Counted from the first letter of the stretch, positions 1 to 8,839 are shown. The stretch is 64,000 nt of DNA from Leuconostoc suionicum (GCF_001891125.1 NZ_CP015247.1:1072501-1136500); one strand, 5' to 3'. Numbers and translations: made by a program. Notes: generated from the letters alone by a model not told the origin.

Positions 1-1
1 G

Positions 2-796
2 ATTGAAACCGTATTTTTGATAGCAAGTCTTGGTAAATTTTTACATGGTGGTTATGTAACATTGATTATAATGGTTGCTATTTTAAGCGTTATGATGATT
101 TGGTTCTATGGTAATAAACGTCGTGAGGCCATATCTCAACAAAATGATTATCTTTCTTTAAAAGATTACAGAAAACAACTTATTAATTTGTCGAAAGATA
201 ATGAAGAGCCAATCTTTGCTTCGAATTTAGTTTATATTGTAAATATTCATCAAAACTACATGCTAAAAAGAAACATCATATACTCTATTCTAGGCTCAAA
301 ACCTAAAAGAGCTGAAACATACTGGTTTGTTACTATACGTTCATCAAACGATCCGTATGAAAAAAGCTATTCAGTCGATATGTTGGGTACTAACAATATC
401 GTACATGTTACGTTAAACATTGGATTTAAAGTTGAACCACAAGTTAACATGTACATGAAGCAAATTGCCAATAATCTTGTTAAACAAAATATTATAAAAC
501 CACAGTTTCCTAAATATACGCTTAATAAGCGAGGAACTGTTGGAGAATTTAAGTATATTATGGCGAACCAAAATTATGAAGATTTACTTAATCTACCAGA
601 CATTCATACTTGGGATCGCTTTATTATATCTGGTAGATTATGGCTGCAATCACATACTGTTAAACCAAGTAGTTTTTATGGGCTAGAAGTGAGTGATGTA
701 CTGGAGGAAACAGTGCCATTATTTATTAAAGATTCAAACAAAAGTAAAATTAAACTTATTCAAAACGAGGTTAAAAATGTCATCAAACCTGAATAA
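2..796 (+). CDS. kup: KUP-family potassium uptake protein, C-terminal part (5' end outside window)
   Basis: The reading frame is open from base 2, so the N-terminal transport core lies upstream of the window. The visible part starts in the last membrane segments, with the KUP-typical stretch ETVFLIASLGKFLHGGYVTL (residues 1-20 of the fragment), and continues into the long cytoplasmic C-terminal domain that KUP/Kup (HAK/KT) transporters carry. KUP proteins are H+/K+ symporters in the cytoplasmic membrane. The stop is TAA at 794-796. A terminator follows and then the conjugative element begins, so the 3' end of this gene marks, or lies close to, the chromosomal edge of that element. Confidence 0.9.
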   Translation: METVFLIASLGKFLHGGYVTLIIMVAILSVMMIWFYGNKRREAISQQNDYLSLKDYRKQLINLSKDNEEPIFASNLVYIVNIHQNYMLKRNIIYSILGSKPKRAETYWFVTIRSSNDPYEKSYSVDMLGTNNIVHVTLNIGFKVEPQVNMYMKQIANNLVKQNIIKPQFPKYTLNKRGTVGEFKYIMANQNYEDLLNLPDIHTWDRFIISGRLWLQSHTVKPSSFYGLEVSDVLEETVPLFIKDSNKSKIKLIQNEVKNVIKPE

Positions 797-875
797 AATT
801 AAAATCAAATTTTATTAATTTGAGTTAGTGGCTGGGCTGACAGGATTGCTGTTCAGTAAATTTAATAGAAAGGTT

Positions 876-905
876 AAAAGGCTGATTAAATAATCAGTCT
901 TTTTT
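876..905 (+). terminator. Rho-independent terminator after kup
   Basis: The stem pairs CTGATT (882-887) with AATCAG (892-897), extended outward by G.U, G-C and A-T pairs, and ends in a run of six T. It closes the kup transcription unit. Confidence 0.8.
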
Positions 906-915
906 AGTTGTTACA

Positions 916-1128
916 ATGACACAAAAAATGATTTATTTTAGCTTTATGTTTGGGGTTTGGCTCGTCTATGTTGGGTTGACGTTCCCTATATTTTTACTCT
1001 TTATGAGTTTGGGTCAATCACTACATGTCGCTATGATAGTTGCCAGTGTTTTGACCTTTTTATTTATTATCGTTCAAAGAACCTTTAGAGGTTTACATTT
1101 AATCAATCAATTACAAAAGAATATTTGA
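916..1128 (+). CDS. Small two-helix membrane protein, unknown function
   Basis: A 70-residue protein with two hydrophobic segments (about residues 5-30 and 36-55) and a basic C-terminus. I do not recognise the family. There is no clear ribosome binding site before the ATG at 916 or the next in-frame ATG at 928, so expression is uncertain. It sits between two terminators, upstream of the surface protein and tcpC-like genes, and may be the first gene of the conjugative element or a leftover at its edge. Confidence 0.45.
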   Translation: MTQKMIYFSFMFGVWLVYVGLTFPIFLLFMSLGQSLHVAMIVASVLTFLFIIVQRTFRGLHLINQLQKNI

Positions 1129-1139
1129 GAGAAAGGGTA

Positions 1140-1165
1140 GGTTACTAAATTAGTAGCCTTTTTTA
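1140..1165 (+). terminator. Rho-independent terminator
   Basis: Stem GGTTACT/AGTAGCC with a short AT-rich loop, followed by TTTTTTATTT. It separates the small membrane protein from the surface-protein gene. Confidence 0.75.
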
Positions 1166-1175
1166 TTTAAAAATT

Positions 1176-2183
1176 ATGCAAAATTCAAAAACGTATAAAT
1201 TATACAAATCTGGTAAGCTCTGGGTTGTTGGGGCGGTTGCAGTAGCTGGTGTTGCTGTGAGTGCTAACACTACACAAGTTAGTGCTGATACTGTACCAAC
1301 CACAACTGATGCTAGTACAGCACAATCAGTACAAGCAACAACTAAGGCGTTGCCACAAGTTAAGGCAGTTGTACTAAGTGCATCAACTGATGTTGTGAGT
1401 GATGCCAGTTCAACCGTAGATGACGGTACGACCGTTGACAATGGTGGCACATCAAACAATGACGGTACCACAGTAGATAATGGTGGCAGTTCTTCATCAT
1501 CTGATAATGGCGGTTCCGGTTCATCAAGCGACAACAACGGTGGCGGTTCTTCGTCTGACAATGGCGGTTCTGGTTCATCAAGTGACAACAACGGTAGCGG
1601 TTCTTCATCAAATGATGACGGGACAACCGTTGATAATGGTGGTAGTTCTTCATCATCTGATAATGGCGGTTCAAGTTCATCAAGCGATAACGGTGGCAGT
1701 TCTTCATCTGATAATGGTGGTTCAAGCTCATCAAGTGATAACAATGGTTCATCATCAAATGGTGGCGGTACGGATAGTTCAACGACAGGTGGCAATGGGT
1801 CATCAAGCGATAATAACACTGTTCCACTTACACCAACAACGCCTGACACAAACAATCAAGGCGAAGTCAACCATGTTAAGCCAGTTGAAGTAACACCTGA
1901 TAATTCAGGAAACGTTGTTGATGTGCCAACACAAGTTGCTAGTGTACCTAGCGTTGCTCGTGCAGTTGAAGCTTATAATCAAGCACTAACGGCTAATGAC
2001 AAAGATGCGACAAAGGCACCAGTTGTTGAAGCCAAGCAAAAACTTGATGACGCCGTAGCTAAGGCATTGCCATTAACACATGCCACAGAAAAGTCATTTA
2101 TGGCTGGTAATGGCATCTTAGCATTGGCAATGTCTGGTTTAGTTGCTTTGGGTGGTTTGATTTACAAGCGTAAGCAAATTTAA
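1176..2183 (+). CDS. Ser/Gly/Asn/Asp-rich cell-wall-anchored surface protein of the conjugative element
   Basis: A 335-residue protein. The N-terminus has a KxYKxGKxW-type signal (KLYKSGKLW, about residues 8-16) followed by a hydrophobic core and a VSADT cleavage region. This signal type occurs in Lactobacillales surface proteins, some of which use an accessory Sec route. Residues about 85-210 are low-complexity repeats of DNGGSSSSS/DNNGSGSSS type with no recognisable fold. A globular part of about 60 residues follows, then a sorting signal: LPLTH at 298-302, a hydrophobic stretch, and the KRK tail. LPLTH is a variant of LPxTG, so sortase anchoring is likely but inferred. There is no obvious ribosome site before the ATG at 1176. 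Its place ahead of the tcpC-like gene suggests a mating-contact or aggregation role. Confidence 0.75.
   Translation: MQNSKTYKLYKSGKLWVVGAVAVAGVAVSANTTQVSADTVPTTTDASTAQSVQATTKALPQVKAVVLSASTDVVSDASSTVDDGTTVDNGGTSNNDGTTVDNGGSSSSSDNGGSGSSSDNNGGGSSSDNGGSGSSSDNNGSGSSSNDDGTTVDNGGSSSSSDNGGSSSSSDNGGSSSSDNGGSSSSSDNNGSSSNGGGTDSSTTGGNGSSSDNNTVPLTPTTPDTNNQGEVNHVKPVEVTPDNSGNVVDVPTQVASVPSVARAVEAYNQALTANDKDATKAPVVEAKQKLDDAVAKALPLTHATEKSFMAGNGILALAMSGLVALGGLIYKRKQI
1476..1812 (+). repeat. Degenerate in-frame tandem repeat coding Ser/Gly/Asn/Asp tract
   Basis: Imperfect 18-36 bp units built around GATAATGGCGGTTC and TCATCAAGCGATAAC recur across this stretch. All stay in the frame of the surface protein. Such tracts change length easily by slippage. 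The units are not palindromic and have no unique spacers, so this is not a CRISPR array. Confidence 0.8.
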
Positions 2184-2218
2184 TAATGTGATGTAAAAAT
2201 AGCGAAAGGGGGTGTGAA

Positions 2219-3166
2219 ATGCGTGGTCTCCCAAAACTCAAAGTGAATTTTGAGTATGAAAAGAAACAAAAAGATAAAGCGGTAAAAATTCCAAAAGCAC
2301 ATGTTTATAACTTGAGCAAAGTACGTAAAATTGTTGTTGGTTTGTTGATTATCCTAGTGCTTTATTTTGCCTATGTTTTAGTCTTAGCCAATAGTGTTGC
2401 GATTAAAAACCGTGAATTAAGGCATAACATTACCAATCTTACAACTAGACTGGATAAAGCCAGTGCTGGGACAACCAGTTATAACCCAATTGTGGGGCAA
2501 TACTTGGCAAATTTTGTGACGGCTTACTATACATTTGATAAAAGTAAGTCTGATGCTTGGTTAGATAAGGTTACGCCTTATTTTGCTAAGAATGTCACTT
2601 TATCATCATCGACCAATACCGAAGATATGAAGCTGTTACAAGCTAAATTGAACGGTATTTTTACGGTGGATAGTATCAAAACGGCACAATATAATCTCAC
2701 AATTGATAATGACGGTAAGCAGAACGCTATGACCGTTAATGTGCCTTATACACAAGATAATGATAAATTGACTGTGATTGGTTTACCTTATGTGGCTAAT
2801 GAGATTGATAGTGTTGGTCAAGTGGGTAAAGCTAGATTTGATAAGACTGGTAAAACAATCAATGATGAAGCGGTCACGGCAAAAGTTCAAAAATTTACCA
2901 AACAATTCGTGCAAAAATATGTTTCTAGTTCAACTAAAGATATGTCATTGTTCATGAATAACCCTGTGGGCTTAGATAATGCGGTAGATTTGGTTAACCT
3001 TGATGAGAGTGATATTAAGGTCACTGGTTCAGCAGATAAACCAATTGTCACTACTAAAATCAAAGTTAAAGTACATGGTTCAGATATTACGCAAGTGCAG
3101 ACAATTTACTTAGAACTTAAAAAGCAAAATTCTACTTATTTTGTCACGAAGTTTTTACAAGCTTAG
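2219..3166 (+). CDS. TcpC-like conjugal transfer protein (VirB8-type)
   Basis: A 315-residue protein with a basic cytoplasmic N-terminus, one membrane helix (about residues 37-58) and a large extracytoplasmic region that fits the two NTF2-like domains of the TcpC family (pCW3 TcpC, Tn916 Orf13). TcpC-type proteins are bitopic scaffold subunits of Gram-positive type IV secretion systems. A strong ribosome site (AAAGGGGGTG) stands ahead of the ATG at 2219. It is first in a run of transfer genes. The family call rests on topology, size and position more than on signature motifs. Confidence 0.75.
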   Translation: MRGLPKLKVNFEYEKKQKDKAVKIPKAHVYNLSKVRKIVVGLLIILVLYFAYVLVLANSVAIKNRELRHNITNLTTRLDKASAGTTSYNPIVGQYLANFVTAYYTFDKSKSDAWLDKVTPYFAKNVTLSSSTNTEDMKLLQAKLNGIFTVDSIKTAQYNLTIDNDGKQNAMTVNVPYTQDNDKLTVIGLPYVANEIDSVGQVGKARFDKTGKTINDEAVTAKVQKFTKQFVQKYVSSSTKDMSLFMNNPVGLDNAVDLVNLDESDIKVTGSADKPIVTTKIKVKVHGSDITQVQTIYLELKKQNSTYFVTKFLQA

Positions 3167-3181
3167 AAAGGGGGTATCAGA

Positions 3182-3409
3182 TTGGACTTTTATAATTCAA
3201 TTAAACCTTTATTGTTAGTTGGTACGGTTGTTATTGCTGGTGGACGTGCGTTGATGCATTATGGAAAAAATGAATCTAAAGATATGTGGATGTCAATTTT
3301 TATTGGTGCATTAGTGTATTTCTTCGTCAATGGACCGCAAAATAGTTTACAGGCGTTTAGTGGTATTTTGAATGCTTTGCTAAATTGGGTTAAGGGTATT
3401 GGTGGTTAA
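3182..3409 (+). CDS. TcpD-like small membrane transfer protein
   Basis: A 75-residue protein with two hydrophobic segments (about residues 8-25 and 35-55). It starts at TTG 3182, supported by GAAAGGGGG 12 bases upstream and the lack of a better start. Size, two-helix topology and the position between tcpC-like and tcpE-like genes match TcpD-type subunits of the pCW3/Tn916 transfer apparatus. Confidence 0.6.
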   Translation: MDFYNSIKPLLLVGTVVIAGGRALMHYGKNESKDMWMSIFIGALVYFFVNGPQNSLQAFSGILNALLNWVKGIGG

Positions 3410-3410
3410 G

Positions 3411-3779
3411 ATGTTTAATTATCGACGAGTTTATATCAATTCAGCGAAGTTTAGTAAGATTGGTAAAGGTATGCGTTTACCGATTATGGTTGACACAAGG
3501 TTTCTATACTTGTTTTCAATCACGTTAATCATCACAGCATTCATTAGTTATGTCTTAGGTTGGTTTCACATGCAGTATCTTAGTTTAGGGTTTGGGTTAA
3601 TCATAGTCAGTGAAGTAGCCGTTTACTATTTAGACCGTCAACTTAAAAGAGATAATCTACCATTTGAAACAACGATCAGATATTTAGTCACTTACGTTTG
3701 GCAGTTTTGGTTTCGGAAAAATCAATTGTATCAGGGAAAGCGTGTTAATAGTAATTCAAAGCAGTACATGATACTGTAA
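3411..3779 (+). CDS. TcpE-like conjugal transfer membrane protein
   Basis: A 122-residue protein with two adjacent membrane helices (about residues 25-65) and a basic C-terminal half with Trp-rich YVWQFWFRK. This is the usual shape of the TcpE family, which links the transfer machinery at the membrane. I chose ATG 3411, two bases after the upstream stop, with GGTGG as ribosome site inside the previous gene, so translation is probably coupled. A GTG at 3399 would add four residues. Confidence 0.65.
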   Translation: MFNYRRVYINSAKFSKIGKGMRLPIMVDTRFLYLFSITLIITAFISYVLGWFHMQYLSLGFGLIIVSEVAVYYLDRQLKRDNLPFETTIRYLVTYVWQFWFRKNQLYQGKRVNSNSKQYMIL

Positions 3780-3792
3780 GTAAAAAATTTTA

Positions 3793-3818
3793 AAGAGCAT
3801 GGTCAAACATGCTTTTAT
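3793..3818 (+). terminator. Weak terminator-like hairpin
   Basis: GCATG (3797-3801) pairs with CATGC (3808-3812), extended by A-T and G.T pairs and followed by TTTTATTA. It may trim transcription between tcpE-like and the next gene. Confidence 0.45.
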
Positions 3819-3913
3819 TAAGGCATCGTCAATCAAACGATAGGGCAAGTTGGGGCAGTACCAGCAGATGCGTAAGAAATTAAAAAAGACAATGAGAAAG
3901 GTGGTGTATTAAA

Positions 3914-4465
3914 ATGGACTTAACAAAACGAGATGTGAGAGAAATTGCAATGTCAAAGTATTTTAATAAAAAAACAGTTCCATATTGGGTTATTGCTGTA
4001 TTAGTTGTGTTGAGTGCCGTTATTTTAGCCGTGCAATTCAAAGCTAATTCAAGTAATCAGACAACAACAGCGACTGTGAAAACATCAAGTAGTTCAGAAA
4101 AAGCATCATCGAGTACCAAAAAATATGTTGCTGGTAAAGATTACAAGATCACTTATAGTAATACCAATTTAATTGACAAGGCTACTTTAGATAAGGCTTT
4201 AAAAGATAGTACTGGTGCGGATATATCTTATATGATGGATACGTCCGAAGACGGTGGCGACATGGCAAAGGTTGAAGTCTACTACAACAAAGATAAAAAT
4301 TTGTTAGTTGAAAATTTGTTCAAAAACGGACATTCGAGTAATGAAGCCACAACTGCTGTTGTATATAATTTAAAAAACAATCAAATTGTCAATAGTGGCG
4401 TAAATTACGACACAAATTACCAGTCGTCATGGCTGGTTTATACATGGGAAAATTTAACTAAATAA
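3914..4465 (+). CDS. Membrane-anchored extracytoplasmic protein of the transfer region, unknown
   Basis: A 183-residue protein with a cytoplasmic N-terminus, one membrane helix (about residues 24-42), a Ser/Thr-rich linker (about 45-70) and an exported domain of about 110 residues. I do not recognise the domain. The ribosome site GAAAGGTGGTG supports the start at 3914; an internal ATG at 3950 is possible. Its own hairpins on both sides suggest separate expression from neighbouring transfer genes. It could be an accessory envelope subunit or an exclusion protein, but nothing proves either. Confidence 0.55.
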   Translation: MDLTKRDVREIAMSKYFNKKTVPYWVIAVLVVLSAVILAVQFKANSSNQTTTATVKTSSSSEKASSSTKKYVAGKDYKITYSNTNLIDKATLDKALKDSTGADISYMMDTSEDGGDMAKVEVYYNKDKNLLVENLFKNGHSSNEATTAVVYNLKNNQIVNSGVNYDTNYQSSWLVYTWENLTK

Positions 4466-4476
4466 GCTATACAAGA

Positions 4477-4506
4477 AACATTTACAAAAATTGTAAGTGT
4501 TTTTTT
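4477..4506 (+). terminator. Rho-independent terminator
   Basis: Eleven-pair stem AACATTTACAA/TTGTAAGTGTT with an AAA loop, followed by a run of six T. It lies between the unknown anchored protein and the VirB6-like gene. Confidence 0.8.
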
Positions 4507-4525
4507 AATGCACTAAGAAAGGGAA

Positions 4526-6562
4526 ATGATGAAAAAGTCAATTATATTATTACTTGTGATTGGTTCAATGCTTAGTTCACTGTTTGTCAGTAGCTTTGTG
4601 ATTGCGCCACAACCTGTTTATGCCTTAACCGTTGATACACCAGCTTTAAGAAAAGCAAAACGTGAGTCGGATAAAGAAGCCTTGGCAAAAGATAAGGCAG
4701 ACGGCAAGGCAGTCTATGAGGGGACAACACAACCTACTCACACCGAGAAAACGATTAAAGACAAACTAAAATATAACGATATTGATTGGATAAATAAGAA
4801 TATTTCAAAAAATTTCACGGCTTACTATCAATCAGGCTCGTGGACAGATTTAGGTTTAAGTTCAGCGCATCTTGTAGCGAGCTTGTTTATGTCATTAAAT
4901 CTCTATATCATCTATCCATTGTTTGATACAGCTTTATCAAAGATGTTTGATTTAACTAATATCACGCAAGGGATCAATAATATTTTCTCAAATGTGCAAC
5001 AATTCACCAAACAAACATGGGCTGGGGCAGTTTTTAAACAATTATTGTATACTGCTTTTGGTTTAGGGCTTGTTTGGGTCTTTATTCAAAGTGTCAAAAG
5101 TGGTGCTGGTTTGAAAGCCATTTTATCGGTTTTGTTAGTAGCGATTATTGGTAGTGCTTGGATAAGCGCTGGTGGTACAGTATTGACGAAAGTTAATGAA
5201 TTTACGTCAACCGCTCAAACGGCTATGTTTACTGAAACTTCCAATATTAACGGACAATTTACTGACAGTGGCGATAAATTTGAGAGTGCAATCAGAAGAG
5301 CTTATTTTGAAAAGGCAGTTATACGTCCTTATACATTAGCGAACTTTGGAACAACCAATTTAGATGCGAGCGAAAAAGACGGCTCTTATCGTTTAATTGG
5401 TGGTAAAGCTGATAGTGATGTGATTGATGCCTTAGCCAAATCAAATGATTATCTTTCTAAGGACGGTGGCGAAGAATGGTATCAAGCATCTGTCGGTCTT
5501 ATGGCGCCACTTATGTCACTAGCTTATGGTATACCATTGTTGATGATTGGGGTATTTAATTTGATACTCCAGTTAGGGGCTATTCTACTTTATTATCTGT
5601 CGCCTTTCACAGTTTTGTTATCATTGTTGCCACGCTTTTCAAACAGTGCTTTAAAAACTGGTTTGAGTGCGTTAGGCTTATTATTCGCAAAAATTGGGTT
5701 ATTATTTGGCATCATGTTTGTTTCATGGGTCGGTACAGTCACAGATACGATTGTACCAGTCACAAATAGTGCTAGTGCGCTACTCAATTCAATTGTCTAT
5801 ATTGTTCTAATGGTTTTGCTTTGGAAAAATAAATCATTCCTGGTCCAAACGGTAACTGGTTCATCAATGGCAAATCAGGCTTTGAATAAAATTCAACTGA
5901 CACAAGCAGGACAACGTGCAATGTTAGCTGGTAGTGAAATGGTCAACTCAACTAAACATGGCTTAGAAAATGTCAAAGGTTTTAGTGGTCGTCATGTTAT
6001 AGACAAATCAGAAGACAAGTCAAAAGGTAAAGATGATGAAGATTATGATGAAAACCGTGATAGACGTGGCAATGCACCTGATGAGCAAGAAATGCGTGAA
6101 TTAGAAGAACAGCGCAGACAAGAACGTGCAGAACGTTTGGCTGATGAAGCAGAACGTCAACGTCAAAGAGATGATGATGAAGAAAATATTGATCCTGATA
6201 ACTCTGATGAAGATTACATTGATAGGCGTGGTCATGGCGAAGATGATGAATTGCCAACCTATACACGTACACCTTATCTTATTCAAAATCATGACAATAC
6301 CGAAAGCTACGGAAACGTTTCTAATGAGCCTGACAAGGCGTTTAATCGTGGTCGAGTATTAGATGACGAAAGTAGTGAAAAACTAGCTGAGAAGAGACGT
6401 GAAGCACGTTCACAAGTTTTGAAGCCTAGTGCTAAATCAGTTACACCAAAATCAATGATAGTAGATGATGATAAATTGCAACAACGCAATTTTGATGAAG
6501 CAGTTCATCATCAAGAAGAAATAACGAAAGATGAAGAAAAAGAGTTAGATAAGGAGTTGTGA
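4526..6562 (+). CDS. VirB6/TrbL-like polytopic conjugation membrane protein
   Basis: A 678-residue protein with an N-terminal signal sequence (about 1-33), a charged segment, then about six membrane helices spread over residues 115-445, including one dense block at about 340-440. The C-terminal 220 residues are hydrophilic and highly charged (Asp/Glu/Arg/Gln-rich). This layout fits the Gram-positive VirB6-like family (Tn916 Orf15, CD3337/EF1877 type), thought to form the membrane channel of the mating apparatus. ATG 4526 is followed directly by ATG 4529; the ribosome site AAGAAAGGG fits either. The gene overlaps the wall hydrolase start, so the two are translationally coupled. Confidence 0.75.
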   Translation: MMKKSIILLLVIGSMLSSLFVSSFVIAPQPVYALTVDTPALRKAKRESDKEALAKDKADGKAVYEGTTQPTHTEKTIKDKLKYNDIDWINKNISKNFTAYYQSGSWTDLGLSSAHLVASLFMSLNLYIIYPLFDTALSKMFDLTNITQGINNIFSNVQQFTKQTWAGAVFKQLLYTAFGLGLVWVFIQSVKSGAGLKAILSVLLVAIIGSAWISAGGTVLTKVNEFTSTAQTAMFTETSNINGQFTDSGDKFESAIRRAYFEKAVIRPYTLANFGTTNLDASEKDGSYRLIGGKADSDVIDALAKSNDYLSKDGGEEWYQASVGLMAPLMSLAYGIPLLMIGVFNLILQLGAILLYYLSPFTVLLSLLPRFSNSALKTGLSALGLLFAKIGLLFGIMFVSWVGTVTDTIVPVTNSASALLNSIVYIVLMVLLWKNKSFLVQTVTGSSMANQALNKIQLTQAGQRAMLAGSEMVNSTKHGLENVKGFSGRHVIDKSEDKSKGKDDEDYDENRDRRGNAPDEQEMRELEEQRRQERAERLADEAERQRQRDDDEENIDPDNSDEDYIDRRGHGEDDELPTYTRTPYLIQNHDNTESYGNVSNEPDKAFNRGRVLDDESSEKLAEKRREARSQVLKPSAKSVTPKSMIVDDDKLQQRNFDEAVHHQEEITKDEEKELDKEL

Positions 6563-7734
6563 TGCAAAAACAATTAGTGTCTCATTTCAAACGTAAAATT
6601 TTGCTTTTCTTAGCGCCTTATTTAGCTTGCTTCTTAGTGCTGTTACTTATTGTAATGGCACTTTTTTATCAGGATAATAACAATGACTGTCAAAGTACAG
6701 ATACCACAGTAACTGTTACAATCAATGCCGATAAAGAAGCGGTTGCTAAGTCTTTGCATGACAATCTTAAAAAAATATCAGGTGTGACTGAAGCTGGTAT
6801 TGCTGGATATTTAGGCAATACACAGCATGAAAGTGGCTTTAATTCTAGCGTGATACAATCAAATGCGCCTTACAGTGAAAGTCAAGCCATGAACCCTAAA
6901 GTAAGTGGTTACGCTTTTGGGCTTAATCAATGGGACAATTCACGGCGTGTTGAGTTAATCAATTATGCTAAGTCCAAAAATAAGCTGTGGACTGATGCAA
7001 GTGTGCAGTATGATTTTGCGCTTAATCATGACGGTACAAATTCCGACTTATTAAAGCAAGGTCTGAGAATGACTAACATTGATGATGCCACAGAATTTTT
7101 AAGAGCTAGTTGGGAACGCGGTGGTGCTGGGACAACAGCTACAAGACAAAGCTATGCTCGTTCTTGGTATGCTAAGTTTTCCAATGGGTCATCAGATACA
7201 GCCGTTGATACGGCAACTAATGGTACAGAAACAACGCAAAATACTGATAACACAACCAACAATTCAAATGGTTGTGCCACTAATGTTGCGCAAGGTATGG
7301 GAACGAGTGGTGCGCCAGTTAAAGAAATTCCTAGTGCTTATAAAAGTAAAATCAAAGATACCAATTTCACAGCCACTTCATCATCAAACACTTACCCATT
7401 CGGACAATGTACTTGGTACACCTATAATCGTATGCAAGAATTAGGCACACAAGTAGAAAATGGTTTAGGTAATGGGGCTGATTGGGGCAAGAACGCCAAA
7501 GCCAAAGGATATAAAACTGATAGTCAGCCACATGTTGGTTGGGCAGTTAGTTTCTCACAAGGTGCAGATGGTGCCGACCCGACCTACGGACACGTTGCCG
7601 TAGTTGAAGCGATCAGTGATGACGGTAAACATTTCTTAGTTAGTGAATGTAATGTTGTGGCATCTGGTACTGGTACAGTCAGTTTCCGTGAGTTAACGGC
7701 TGGTCAAGGTGTTACTTTTATTCAAGGTAAATAA
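6562..7734 (+). CDS. Bifunctional peptidoglycan hydrolase of the transfer system (CwlT-like: lysozyme plus CHAP)
   Basis: A 390-residue protein with an N-terminal anchor (about residues 10-35). A phage-tail-lysozyme-like domain follows (about 55-215) with GNTQHESGFNSS and GLNQWDNSRR. After a Thr/Asn linker comes a C-terminal CHAP amidase/endopeptidase domain (about 275-390). The CHAP catalytic Cys sits in FGQCTWYTYNR and the His in YGHVAVVEA. Such enzymes open the wall for the mating channel in Tn916 and ICEBs1. Translation starts at ATG 6562, inside the preceding TGA, with AAGGAG at 6551-6556. Confidence 0.85.
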   Translation: MQKQLVSHFKRKILLFLAPYLACFLVLLLIVMALFYQDNNNDCQSTDTTVTVTINADKEAVAKSLHDNLKKISGVTEAGIAGYLGNTQHESGFNSSVIQSNAPYSESQAMNPKVSGYAFGLNQWDNSRRVELINYAKSKNKLWTDASVQYDFALNHDGTNSDLLKQGLRMTNIDDATEFLRASWERGGAGTTATRQSYARSWYAKFSNGSSDTAVDTATNGTETTQNTDNTTNNSNGCATNVAQGMGTSGAPVKEIPSAYKSKIKDTNFTATSSSNTYPFGQCTWYTYNRMQELGTQVENGLGNGADWGKNAKAKGYKTDSQPHVGWAVSFSQGADGADPTYGHVAVVEAISDDGKHFLVSECNVVASGTGTVSFRELTAGQGVTFIQGK

Positions 7735-7749
7735 TCGAAAGGAGAAAGT

Positions 7750-8274
7750 ATGAAAAATAGCCGTTTAATTATCTTTGCTAGTTTAGTGTTGGCTGGTATT
7801 TTGTTAGTTCAGTTTAATCAAATACCTAACTTGGATAAACAATTAGGACAGGCTAGGACAGATTTAAAACAGGCAAAAGCTAATCAGGTTAAATCACAAA
7901 CGATTGTATCAAGTCCAAAATCACAACAAGCAACGGTTACTGATAGCACTAATCAAGTGACTACTTTTGTCAAAACATTTAGTAATCAACCGACTTCAAC
8001 TTATCCTGATAGTTTGAAAGGGTTGGCAACTCAAAAAGTGATTAACGAACTAACCCAAACTTTTGCGCCTAGTGTCACGTTTAGTGATAAAGCACACTAT
8101 GATGTACCACTTATAGGGGTCAAAAATGCTTGGGGGTCTGATTTAGAATATTTGGTTATTGCTAAGAGTGATGCACAAAGTGTGGCTTATACAATCACTT
8201 ATGATACTGATGAAAAACAAGTCACAGATATGTCACGACTAACCTTGAAAGGAGCATTCGATAATGAAAAATAA
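7750..8274 (+). CDS. Membrane-anchored transfer-region protein, unknown (NTF2/VirB8-like shape)
   Basis: A 174-residue protein with an N-terminal membrane anchor (about residues 5-24), a coiled-coil-like Gln/Lys segment (28-55) and an exported domain of about 110 residues. I do not recognise it by motif. The layout (anchor, short coil, compact domain) repeats that of the next gene and of the TcpC-like protein. The ribosome site GAAAGGAGAAAG precedes ATG 7750. It overlaps the next gene by 11 nt. Confidence 0.55.
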   Translation: MKNSRLIIFASLVLAGILLVQFNQIPNLDKQLGQARTDLKQAKANQVKSQTIVSSPKSQQATVTDSTNQVTTFVKTFSNQPTSTYPDSLKGLATQKVINELTQTFAPSVTFSDKAHYDVPLIGVKNAWGSDLEYLVIAKSDAQSVAYTITYDTDEKQVTDMSRLTLKGAFDNEK

Positions 8275-8830
8275 AATCTTACTTAGCATTATGGGTTTGC
8301 TTTTGGTTGGTCTTGGCATCATGATGTCAATTACTAATGGTAAAAGAGTACAAATTGAACAAGTTAGAAAGGAAGTGTCGCAAGTGACTAAAACTCAAAA
8401 ACATGTGACCACTCAAATTGATAACTTACAAACCACGTACAATGCCAATGATGCCAAAGCTAAGAGCAGGTTACTTGAATTTGCAAAAGCCTATTATACT
8501 TTTAGTAGTCAATCAGATTATGATAAGCGATTTAGTCAAGTATCAGCTATTTTAAGTTTATCTAATGACCAAAAAAATCAATTATTTGATAGCGGACTAG
8601 ATGCCACAGGTGGGTCACGTATTGATAATTTAGGTTTAACTAGTCAATACCAGACAGCCACAGGGTACACCAGTGATTTGGATAACCAAACAATCGAAAG
8701 TTTAGCGACTGTCGTTGTCAAAACAAGTGGTACAGCGCAAAAGGCAGTCAATCAAACCGTACTATTACATGGCTGGTTTGATATAAAAAGTCAAAAACTA
8801 ACATCAATTAAAATCAATCAAATACAGTAA
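8264..8830 (+). CDS. Membrane-anchored transfer-region protein, unknown (paralogue-like to preceding gene)
   Basis: A 188-residue protein with an anchor (about residues 4-24), a coiled coil (30-60) and an exported domain. The stretch FAKAYYTFSSQSDYDKRF resembles FVTAYYTFDKSKSDAWLD in the TcpC-like protein, which suggests a shared NTF2-like ancestry. That similarity was seen by eye only. The ribosome site AAAGGAG lies inside the preceding gene, so translation is coupled. Confidence 0.55.
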   Translation: MKNKILLSIMGLLLVGLGIMMSITNGKRVQIEQVRKEVSQVTKTQKHVTTQIDNLQTTYNANDAKAKSRLLEFAKAYYTFSSQSDYDKRFSQVSAILSLSNDQKNQLFDSGLDATGGSRIDNLGLTSQYQTATGYTSDLDNQTIESLATVVVKTSGTAQKAVNQTVLLHGWFDIKSQKLTSIKINQIQ

Positions 8831-8839
8831 GGAGTATGA

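Noticed and set aside
1476-1812. CRISPR-like array
   Set aside because: The repeats are degenerate, in frame and lack unique spacers or nearby cas genes.
1163-1855. Long - strand ORF rich in Pro-Leu-Ser-Asp-Glu over the surface-protein gene
   Set aside because: It is the antisense shadow of the Ser/Gly/Asp repeat tract; the + strand frame has a signal peptide and sorting signal.
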